Source of the DNA: an uncultured Atopobiaceae bacterium
Lineage (GTDB): Bacteria; Actinomycetota; Coriobacteriia; Coriobacteriales; Atopobiaceae
DNA: 5,723 bases
Direction: 5' to 3'
Assembly: GCA_947581665.1 (NCBI GenBank)
Contig: CANPVI010000104.1
Span: forward strand, 1 to 5,723
Below are positions 1 through 5,723 of the stretch, piece after piece. Numbering within the stretch: position 1 is the stretch's first letter; every line of letters starts with the position of its first letter. The notes under the pieces were generated by a model. It was not told where the DNA came from and did not search any database. It saw nothing but the letters and a program-made list of their open reading frames with translations. Made by a program: the position numbers and the translations under genes.

Positions 1-1936
1 TCTTGCCGAATCCCACGTCGCCGCAGAGCAGGCGATCCATCGGGCGCGGCTGCTCCATGTCCTCCTTGATGTCCGCGATGGCGTTTTCCTGGTCCGATGT
101 GAGCTCGTAGGGAAAGCTCGCCTCCATCGCGAGCTGCTCAGGCGTGTCCGGCCCGAAGGCGTGGCCACTGGCCTGCGCGCGGCGGGCGTAGAGGTCGACG
201 AGGTCGAACGCGAGCTTCTTCGCGTTCGCGCGCGCCTTGCCGGTGACGCGCGCCCAGTCGGCGGAGTGCAGGCGCGTCACTCGGGGCTCCGAGCCGTCCG
301 GACCCACGTAGCGCGTGAGGCGATCGACGAGCTCCAAGGGCACGTGGAGGAGGTCTCCTGCGGCGTACTCGAGCCTGAAGTAGTCGCGCTCCTTGCCATC
401 CACCTCGAGGCGCTCGATCTCGGCGAACTTCGCGATGCCGAAGGTCTCGTGCACCACGTAGTCGCCCGGCTTGAAGGGGAAGGTCACCTGCGTGGGGTCC
501 ACGTTCGAGGCGCGGCGGCCCTTCGCGTGACGGCGCGTGAGGTCGGCCACGGAGAGGACGGCGAGCCCCACCTCGGGAAAGATCGCGCCCTGAGGGATGT
601 CGAGGTCGGTGAAGGTGACGACGCCCGCGTCGAGCGCGCTCACGGGCTCGAGGTCGCGCTCGCCGAGCGGGCCCTCGTTCGCGGGATCGCCGAGGAGGGA
701 CTTCGCGATGGGGATCGCGTTGTCGGTGAGGGTGAGCATGAGGTGCTCGCGCGCCGTGCGGTCCGGCACGCAGAAGAGGCACTCGAAGCCGCGGCTCGTG
801 AAGGCGCGCACGGAGTTCAGGAGCCGCGCGTCGGCTCCGGAGATCTGCGGTTGGCGGCTCTGGAGCTCGGGCGAGGCTTGGCGCCGGGCGCCCGTCTCGA
901 TGCTCGAGAACGAGAGCTGGCGGCACCCGCCGAAGTCCATCGCGCGAGGCTCGATGAAGGTGCCCGCGTACTCGGCGCCCTTCTCGCGGGCCTTCTGCGC
1001 GAGCTCCTCGGCCGCGCGCAGGCAGTCGTCGAAGAGCGCGCGGGGCTCGAAGAGGACGACGAGCGTCTCGGCGGCGATGTGGTCGGTCATGGCGCCCGCA
1101 CCGCCGTAGAGCGCCTCGAGGTAGAGGTCGGTGGTGGGCGTGGGGATGCGCGCGCGGATCGATTCGAGCGCGACGGCCACGTCGGTGGAATCCTGCGCGG
1201 CGCGCTTGAGGGCACGCTCGGCGCGTGCGATCGTCTCGTCCGTGAGGGCGTACTCGCGCGCGGGGGCGCAGCGCACCTCCTCCGCATCCGCGATGGTCTG
1301 GCCAGTGGCCGCCACCATCTCGCGCACGCGGTCGATCTCGTCGCCGAAGAACTCGATGCGCGCGGGGTGGGCCGCCTGGGCGGGGAAGACGTTGAGGATG
1401 TCGCCGCGAAGGCCGAAGGTGCCGGGGGTCTCGGCGTCGCCCGTGGCCACGTAGCCGGCGGAAAGCAGCCGCTCGGCTGCGGCCGCAGGCTCGATCACGT
1501 CGCCCACGCCGAAGGCGACCTCGCGGAAATACGCGTGGCCCTTTGGCGGCACCTTGCGCAGAAGAGAGCGCGCGGAGGCCACCACGACCACGGGCGCGCC
1601 GCCGGCGAGCGCCTCCACCGCCTGGCAGCGCTCCCCCACTATGCCGAGGTCAGCGGCCTTGTCCTGCCATGGGAGGTCCGATCGATCGCGGTAGCGCAGC
1701 ACGTGATCCGCGCCCAGCCACGAGGTGAGCGCGATCGAGAGGCGATCCCCCTCCTCCTCGTTCGCCACCACGCAGAGCGTGGGCCTGGGCTCGGCGGCGA
1801 AGAGCGCCACGAACGCGAGCGCGCGGCCGGACGGCGCAACCGAGATGCCCGCGTCCTCGCCCTGGGCGAGGTGCGCGCGGGCACCGGCGAGCGCCTCCGC
1901 ACGAAGGAGCGGCCGGGCGATGCGGTCAGCGAGCAC
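1..1936 (-). CDS. mfd: Transcription-repair coupling factor Mfd, N-terminal 645 residues (3' end beyond window)
   Basis: Mfd is a cytoplasmic ATP-dependent DNA translocase. It displaces RNA polymerase stalled at DNA lesions and recruits UvrA for nucleotide excision repair. Reading the minus strand from 1936 gives one open frame with Mfd features in the expected order. A UvrB-like module contains GTFGLRGDILNVFP (about residues 172-185), followed by RIEFFGDEIDRVRE. The RNA-polymerase-interacting, CarD-like domain starts at KPGDYVVHETFGIAKF (about 489). The helicase entry FPYELTSDQENAI (about 608) leads to MDRLLCGDVGFGK, whose Walker A lysine is residue 645 at positions 2-4; in E. coli Mfd it lies near residue 634. 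The N-terminus is therefore complete and roughly the last 500 residues are missing. The start is GTG at 1934-1936, the first usable start after the upstream stop at 1949-1951 in the same frame; the first in-frame ATG lies far inside the UvrB-like module. It lies 12 bp downstream of the glucan-enzyme gene, so co-transcription is likely. Identification is very sure; the exact start is less so. Confidence 0.96.
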   Translation of the reverse strand, partial: MLADRIARPLLRAEALAGARAHLAQGEDAGISVAPSGRALAFVALFAAEPRPTLCVVANEEEGDRLSIALTSWLGADHVLRYRDRSDLPWQDKAADLGIVGERCQAVEALAGGAPVVVVASARSLLRKVPPKGHAYFREVAFGVGDVIEPAAAAERLLSAGYVATGDAETPGTFGLRGDILNVFPAQAAHPARIEFFGDEIDRVREMVAATGQTIADAEEVRCAPAREYALTDETIARAERALKRAAQDSTDVAVALESIRARIPTPTTDLYLEALYGGAGAMTDHIAAETLVVLFEPRALFDDCLRAAEELAQKAREKGAEYAGTFIEPRAMDFGGCRQLSFSSIETGARRQASPELQSRQPQISGADARLLNSVRAFTSRGFECLFCVPDRTAREHLMLTLTDNAIPIAKSLLGDPANEGPLGERDLEPVSALDAGVVTFTDLDIPQGAIFPEVGLAVLSVADLTRRHAKGRRASNVDPTQVTFPFKPGDYVVHETFGIAKFAEIERLEVDGKERDYFRLEYAAGDLLHVPLELVDRLTRYVGPDGSEPRVTRLHSADWARVTGKARANAKKLAFDLVDLYARRAQASGHAFGPDTPEQLAMEASFPYELTSDQENAIADIKEDMEQPRPMDRLLCGDVGFGK

Positions 1937-1942
1937 CGGACG

Positions 1943-1950
1943 CTCGCCCT
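1943..1950 (-). promoter_or_regulatory. Probable weak ribosome binding site of mfd, overlapping the upstream stop codon
   Basis: The minus strand reads AGGGCGAG, partly inside the TAG of the glucan-enzyme gene and six bases before the GTG at 1934-1936. It is an imperfect Shine-Dalgarno match. Its overlap with the upstream stop codon suggests that mfd may depend on ribosomes finishing the upstream gene (translational coupling). This is inference from position only. Confidence 0.45.
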
Positions 1951-4900
1951 ATTCGAACTCGCCGGGCGCGCCGGGCGCGCCGGGACCGCTCTCGGGAGCG
2001 TCGTTTTCGAAGCCGTGCGCCGCCGCGTCGAAGCCCTCGGGCAGGCGTCCCGCGCGCGCCGTCATGGCGAGGAGGCGCGACGCCGAGGCGTCGATGTCGT
2101 CCCACGTGGCCTGCCAGCGCCAGTTGCCCTCGGCCGTGCCCGGCGTGTTCATGCGCGCCGAGGCATCGAGCAAGAGCACGTCCTGGAGCTGCTGGATCGT
2201 GATGGGGGCGTCGGTCTGGAGCACGCGATTGGCAATATCTGCGGCGAGTTCGCGCGCGGCCGCCTTGTCCGCGGCGTTCTGCTCCTTGCCCCCGAGGATG
2301 TCAAGCGGCTCGTCGAGCGCGTTGCCATGGGCGACCTCGCCCTCGGCCTCGCTTTCGGCGCTCGCCTTCGCCTCGGCGGCGTTCTCCTCGCGGATGTGGC
2401 GCGCGCGTTCTTGGCTCGAGAGGTTCGCCTTGGGGAAGAAGCGCTCCTCCACCCAGCCCACGAGCGTGGTCGTGTCGTGCGTCGAGGTGTAGGCCACGGC
2501 GTTTGCCGGCGGCACGTAGGTCTCGCGCACGTCGGTGTCGGCGAAGATCACGTTGTGCTGGCCGAGGAAGCCCGTGAGCTTCACGAGTGAGCGGATGGCG
2601 GGCGTGAGGTAGCCGAGGTCCTCGGCGATGATCGGGAGCGGGCCGAACTGCTTGTAGGCGGCCTCGAAGAGTGCCGTGCCGGGCCCGTGGAGCCAGTGGC
2701 CGTGGTCGGCCGTCTGCCCCGCCGGCACGCTCCAGAAGCGCGAGAAGCCGATGAAGTGGTCGAGGCGCACGCAGTCGTAGAGCGCGAGCGCGCGGCCGAG
2801 CCGCTCGATCCACCACTGATAGTGCTGGCGCTTGAGCTCGGCCCAGTCGTAGGTGGGGCTTCCCCAGAGCTGACCCTCGGGCGTCTCATTGTCGGGCGGG
2901 TATCCGCCCATCTCGGTGATCAGACCGTCGTCGAGCGTGAAGATCTCGGGATGCGCCCACGTGTCCGCGGAATCGCCGGAGACGTAGAACGGCATGTCGC
3001 CCACGATCTGCACGCCGCGCTCCTTCGCGTAGGCGTGAAGCTCGTCCCATTGGCGCTGGAAGAGGTATTGGATGATCTGCTTCGCGCGGATCCTCTGCGA
3101 AAGCTCGGGGCGACGGAGCAGCTCACGGCTCCAGTGGCGGTATTGCTCGGGCCAGCGCGCCCACTCGCAGGCAGGGCCCTCCACCTCGCGCGTGGGGCCG
3201 GTGGCCTCCATGGCCATGCCCGCGGCCACCACCTCGCGGATGGCCTCGAAGGTGGCGTAGGGCTCGAGCCAGTGGGCCTCGCGCTCGCAGAAGCGCACGA
3301 AGTCGGCCGTGGGCTCGAAGCGATCCACGAGCTCGCGAAGGGTCGCGCCGCCGGTGTCGATGAGCTTCTCGTTGCCCGCGAAGGCCGAGGAGCCCGCATA
3401 GGGAGAACCGAAGGCATCCGTGGGGTTCACGGGGAGGATCTGCCAATAGCTCTGACCGGCGTCGGCGAGGAAGTCCACGAAGCGCTTCGCGTCCTCGCCG
3501 AGCGTGCCGGGGCCACCGCCCGCCTTGGGAAGCGAGGTGATGGCGCAGAAGACGCCCGTGCCGAAGGCGAGCTCGCGCTGGAGCTCGCGCTTCGGGTGGA
3601 AGAGCACGATGGCGCTCGCCTGCGGCCACACGGGAAGGGTCACGCGGCTGCCGTCGCCGGAGACGGCCAGGCGCTGGCCGCCCACGAGCTCGCTCGCCAC
3701 CTCGCCCTTCATCTCGAGCTCCACCCACGCGGTGTCGGTGCGCGAGCGGTTCACGAGGACGGTGACGGTTTCGAAGCGGGTGCCGCGCTCCACTCCCACC
3801 ACGTCGTCGCCCCAGCTGAAGACCCTGAAATCGCCCTTCTTGAGGGCGTCCAGCGCGAGGCGCAGGTCCACCGCGTTGCGGGTCATGTTCATGGTGTCGG
3901 GGTCCTCGTGGCCCCAAGGGTAGGTGCCACGGTTGTAGGGGTCGGTCATGCCCTGCAGGCCGGCCTCGTCGCCGTAGTAGATGCACGGCGGCCCGGGCCA
4001 CGACATCTGCAAGAGGAGCGCGCCCCACATCTTCGCCTTGGCGTTGCCCATCTCCCACTCGGGGATGCGCCACGCGCGCTTCTCCTCGTCGGAGAGGGTG
4101 TCCGGATCGGGCGCGCCCGCGAGAAGCGTGAGGAGCCGCGCGCGGTCGTGCGAGCCGAGGAGGTTCATGCACGAGGCGAAGGCATGCGGCGGGTAGTTCT
4201 CGTGAAGACGCTCCATGGCCTCCGCGAACTCCCAGGCCAAGATGTTTCCGCGCAGGAACTCGAGGAGGGCGTCGCGGAAGGGGTAGTTCATCACGCCGTC
4301 GAGCTCATCGCCGCAGAAATAGTGCCTGAGCTGGGAATACGCGATTTTGTTCGACGCGTCCTCCCACACCTCGCCGAGCAGGAGCGCGTCGGGCATCTCG
4401 CGCGTCTCCGCGGCCTTGATGTGGGCGATGAACTCGTCGTTGAGCTCGTCGGCCACGTCGAGGCGCCAGCCGCGCGCGCCACGGCGAAGCCACGTGGGCA
4501 CGACGCCGTCCGGCCCGAACACGAACTCGCGCCAGCCCTTGCTCTGCTTGTTCATGGCGGGCATGTTCTTCACGCCCCACCACGAGGCGTAAGTGCCGTC
4601 GTCCTTCCACTCGTACCAGTCGTGGTAGGGCGAAGAGGGCGATTGGCCGGCGCCCACGGTGTCGAAGTTGCCAAGCTCGTTGAAGTAGAGCGAATCGGTG
4701 CCGGTGTGGTTGAAGACGCCGTCGAGGACGATCGAGATGCCGCGCTTGCCGGCCTCCATCGCGAGGCGCTGGAAAGCCTCGTTGCCACCGAGGATCGGCG
4801 AGACGTTCATGTAGTCCGCCGTGTCGTAGCGGTGGTTCGATTCGGCGGAGAAGATCGGGCAGAGGTAGAGCGCGCTCACGCCGAGCTCGGCGAGGTAGTC

Positions 4901-5509
4901 GAGCTTCTCGGCGATGCCGTCGAGCGTGCCGCCGTAGAAGTCCCACGCGGCGATGGTGCCGTCGGGGTTCTTCACGTAGGAGACGGGCGCGTTCCAGTCC
5001 TCGATGAGGCGGCGACGCGGCCCCTTGTGCTCCACCTCGAGCGCGGGGATCACCGTGTCCTTCCAGTGCTCCCCGCGCGAGAATCGGTCGGGGAATATCT
5101 GGTAGACGATCGCGTTCTCCCACCACTCGGGGTAGACGGTGCGCTCCTTGTAGACGGTGATCTGGAACGAGGGCGGAAGCGAATCGTAGGCCTCGCCCTC
5201 GCCGCCGGTGCGTCCCTCCTTGGCGCCGAGGAACTTCACCTGGCCCTTCGCGCCCTCCACGATGAAGCTGTACCAGTGGATCTCCGCGGCCTCGGGTGTG
5301 AGCTTCGTGGAAAAGCGCAGGTGGTCGCCCGCGTGCTCCTTCTCCATGGGGATGAGGCTCTCGCCTTTGCCGTCGATCCAGAGTCGAAGCGTGCACGTGG
5401 CGTCTTCCTCATCGAAGACGTCCACGTGCAATGTGACGGTGCCGCCCAGGGGGACGGCACCGTAGGGTTCTCTGTACGCTTCGCTCCTGCTGTTGTGCAG
5501 GATTCGCAT
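1949..5509 (-). CDS. Bifunctional GH13 alpha-glucan hydrolase / GH77 4-alpha-glucanotransferase fusion
   Basis: This is a 1186-residue protein without signal peptide or membrane segment, so probably cytoplasmic. Residues 1-120 look like the beta-sandwich before neopullulanase-type GH13 enzymes (REPYGAVPLGGTVTL). The GH13 barrel starts at ENAIVYQIFPDRF (131-143). Its conserved regions are LDGVFNHTG (262-270), GWRLDVADEL with nucleophile D351, LLGEVWED with acid/base E380, and LLGSHDRARL with D455. A C-terminal sandwich runs from about 555 to 637. After a linker of roughly 10 residues, the GH77 module has GTGVFCAITSLP (650-661), GDMPFYVSGDSADTW (837-851), VRLDHFIGF with nucleophile D917, IIAEDLG with acid/base E963, THD with D1012, and RMNTPGTAEGNWRWQ (1119-1133). 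All six catalytic residues are present, so both halves look active. From family knowledge, GH77 moves alpha-1,4-glucan chains between acceptors, as in maltodextrin or glycogen use. The GH13 half may be a neopullulanase, cyclomaltodextrinase or debranching hydrolase; sequence alone does not settle linkage specificity. An acidic insertion occupies about 1030-1090, and the C-terminus is a Gly/Ala/Pro-rich tail. The ATG start is supported by a well-spaced ribosome binding site. Confidence 0.95.
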   Translation of the reverse strand: MRILHNSRSEAYREPYGAVPLGGTVTLHVDVFDEEDATCTLRLWIDGKGESLIPMEKEHAGDHLRFSTKLTPEAAEIHWYSFIVEGAKGQVKFLGAKEGRTGGEGEAYDSLPPSFQITVYKERTVYPEWWENAIVYQIFPDRFSRGEHWKDTVIPALEVEHKGPRRRLIEDWNAPVSYVKNPDGTIAAWDFYGGTLDGIAEKLDYLAELGVSALYLCPIFSAESNHRYDTADYMNVSPILGGNEAFQRLAMEAGKRGISIVLDGVFNHTGTDSLYFNELGNFDTVGAGQSPSSPYHDWYEWKDDGTYASWWGVKNMPAMNKQSKGWREFVFGPDGVVPTWLRRGARGWRLDVADELNDEFIAHIKAAETREMPDALLLGEVWEDASNKIAYSQLRHYFCGDELDGVMNYPFRDALLEFLRGNILAWEFAEAMERLHENYPPHAFASCMNLLGSHDRARLLTLLAGAPDPDTLSDEEKRAWRIPEWEMGNAKAKMWGALLLQMSWPGPPCIYYGDEAGLQGMTDPYNRGTYPWGHEDPDTMNMTRNAVDLRLALDALKKGDFRVFSWGDDVVGVERGTRFETVTVLVNRSRTDTAWVELEMKGEVASELVGGQRLAVSGDGSRVTLPVWPQASAIVLFHPKRELQRELAFGTGVFCAITSLPKAGGGPGTLGEDAKRFVDFLADAGQSYWQILPVNPTDAFGSPYAGSSAFAGNEKLIDTGGATLRELVDRFEPTADFVRFCEREAHWLEPYATFEAIREVVAAGMAMEATGPTREVEGPACEWARWPEQYRHWSRELLRRPELSQRIRAKQIIQYLFQRQWDELHAYAKERGVQIVGDMPFYVSGDSADTWAHPEIFTLDDGLITEMGGYPPDNETPEGQLWGSPTYDWAELKRQHYQWWIERLGRALALYDCVRLDHFIGFSRFWSVPAGQTADHGHWLHGPGTALFEAAYKQFGPLPIIAEDLGYLTPAIRSLVKLTGFLGQHNVIFADTDVRETYVPPANAVAYTSTHDTTTLVGWVEERFFPKANLSSQERARHIREENAAEAKASAESEAEGEVAHGNALDEPLDILGGKEQNAADKAAARELAADIANRVLQTDAPITIQQLQDVLLLDASARMNTPGTAEGNWRWQATWDDIDASASRLLAMTARAGRLPEGFDAAAHGFENDAPESGPGAPGAPGEFE
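1961..1984 (-). repeat. Short 9-bp tandem repeat near the 3' end of the GH13-GH77 gene
   Basis: The plus strand shows GCCGGGCGC twice and then GCCGGG, about 2.7 units of 9 bp. It encodes the Gly-Ala-Pro repetition (GPGAPGAPGE) in the last residues of the fused enzyme, beyond the last recognisable GH77 motif. It lies in a non-conserved tail and keeps frame, so copy-number changes would be tolerated. Confidence 0.7.
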
Positions 5510-5516
5510 GCGCGCG

Positions 5517-5523
5517 TCTCCTC
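5517..5523 (-). promoter_or_regulatory. Ribosome binding site of the GH13-GH77 gene
   Basis: The minus strand reads GAGGAGA in the 16-bp gap between the upstream TAG and the ATG at 5507-5509. It is a close Shine-Dalgarno match with about 7-8 bases of spacing. It fixes the ATG as the start and shows that the gene is translated independently although it almost touches its neighbour. Confidence 0.75.
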
Positions 5524-5525
5524 GT

Positions 5526-5723
5526 CTAGCCCTTCTTGGGCGGCGTGGTCTTGGATTTCCTCGGTGCGGAGGCCTTCTTCGCCTTCGGCTCCTCGGCCTT
5601 GGCCTCGGGTTCGGGCTTGGCCTTGGGTTCGGCCTTGGCCTTGGCCTTCGCCTTCGCCTTCGCCTTGGCCTCGGGTTCGGGCTTGGCCTTGGGTTCGGCC
5701 TTGGCCTTGGCCTTCGCCTTCGC
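5526..5723 (-). CDS. C-terminal Lys/Ala/Pro/Glu-rich tail of an unidentified protein (5' end beyond window)
   Basis: The final 65 codons of a gene entering from the right edge, ending in TAG at 5526-5528. By count the tail holds 22 Lys, 1 Arg, 19 Ala, 10 Pro and 8 Glu, with no aromatic or branched aliphatic residue. It is therefore disordered and strongly basic overall. It is built from alternating Ala-Lys pairs and an AEPKAKPEPEAK block that occurs twice, then ends with KASAPRKSKTTPPKKG. Codon use (GCC, GCG, AAG) matches the neighbours and the frame is kept through the repeat, so it is a real coding sequence. No folded domain is visible and I cannot name the protein. Lys/Ala-rich tails of this sort are known on actinobacterial nucleoid proteins (HU type), topoisomerase I and some RNA-binding proteins, where they contact nucleic acid. 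That is only an analogy here. The gene lies 16 bp upstream of the glucan-enzyme gene on the same strand, so probably in one operon. Confidence 0.82.
   Translation of the reverse strand, partial: AKAKAKAKAEPKAKPEPEAKAKAKAKAKAKAEPKAKPEPEAKAEEPKAKKASAPRKSKTTPPKKG
5596..5723 (-). repeat. Perfect 66-bp in-frame tandem repeat, about two copies, cut by the window edge
   Basis: Positions 5596-5657 and 5662-5723 are identical over all 62 bases compared, with a period of 66 bp (22 codons). Each unit encodes Ala-Lys pairs followed by AEPKAKPEPEAK. The right copy reaches the last base of the window, so more copies may follow. Identity at every synonymous position points to recent duplication or ongoing homogenisation rather than old protein-level repetition. 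Confidence 0.9.

Noticed and set aside
1949..1990. Possible transcription terminator between the glucan-enzyme gene and mfd, suggested by the GC-rich palindromes
   Set aside because: The palindromes lie inside the coding sequence, no T-run follows in the transcribed direction, and only 12 bp separate the two genes.
161..2590. An 809-codon open frame on the plus strand, antisense to both mfd and the GH77 module
   Set aside because: It is in exact codon register with the minus-strand genes. It stays open only because they avoid Leu TTA/CTA and Ser TCA codons, and it ends precisely at a Ser TCA codon (2588-2590) of the GH77 module. Its product is a mirror of the sense codons (rich in Glu, Leu, Arg, Gly) with no recognisable domain.
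3575..3605. A frameshift or hidden gene boundary between the GH13 and GH77 parts
   Set aside because: The frame is continuous from the GH13 sandwich (ASAIVLF) through the linker into GTGVFCAITSLP, with no stop, ribosome binding site or start codon in a plausible position, so a true fusion is the simpler reading.
3123..5396. Long Arg/His/Pro-rich open frames on the minus strand (3123-4172 and 4305-5396) overlapping the GH13 module
   Set aside because: They are shifted readings of the GH13-GH77 gene, with the low-complexity Arg/Ala/Pro/His composition typical of off-frame high-GC sequence. The true frame carries all conserved motifs.
5580..5723. Plus-strand reading of the repeat as a hydrophobic Ala-Leu-Phe-rich peptide resembling a membrane segment
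   Set aside because: It is the antisense of GCC/AAG codons. The minus frame ends in a proper stop just before a ribosome binding site and fits the operon direction; the plus reading has no supported start.

Overview
The window comes from a high-GC bacterium. It carries three genes, all on the minus strand, packed almost end to end, so it reads from right to left. There is no RNA gene, CRISPR array, insertion sequence or gene-free stretch over 300 bases. The codons favour GCG/GCC, CTC and GAG, and Leu TTA/CTA and Ser TCA are rare. Together with a fused GH13-GH77 alpha-glucan enzyme, this would fit a carbohydrate-fermenting actinobacterium, for instance one of the gut or oral Coriobacteriia. 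That placement is an inference from memory of protein architecture and is not certain.

Right edge (5526-5723): the last 65 codons of an unidentified gene. They encode a lysine/alanine/proline/glutamate tail that contains a perfect 66-bp tandem repeat running off the edge. After a 16-bp gap with a good ribosome binding site comes the central gene (1949-5509). It encodes a 1186-residue cytoplasmic protein with an N-terminal beta-sandwich, a GH13 alpha-amylase-family barrel, a GH13 C-terminal sandwich, a short linker and then a full GH77 4-alpha-glucanotransferase (MalQ type). The catalytic triads of both enzymes are intact. After a 12-bp gap, the left third (1-1936) encodes the N-terminal 645 residues of the transcription-repair coupling factor Mfd. 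It begins at a GTG and is cut by the window edge at the Walker A lysine.

The spacing implies one transcript: unknown basic-tailed protein, then glucan enzyme, then mfd. The fused enzyme probably combines hydrolysis of alpha-glucans or maltodextrins with transfer of the resulting glucan chains. Mfd removes stalled RNA polymerase and recruits nucleotide excision repair. There is no obvious biochemical link between the two, so the arrangement is probably transcriptional convenience, but it is the most unusual aspect of the context. I see no evidence of a wholly new system. The points most worth a second look are the fusion, its insertion in the GH77 module, the mfd junction and the repeat tail.
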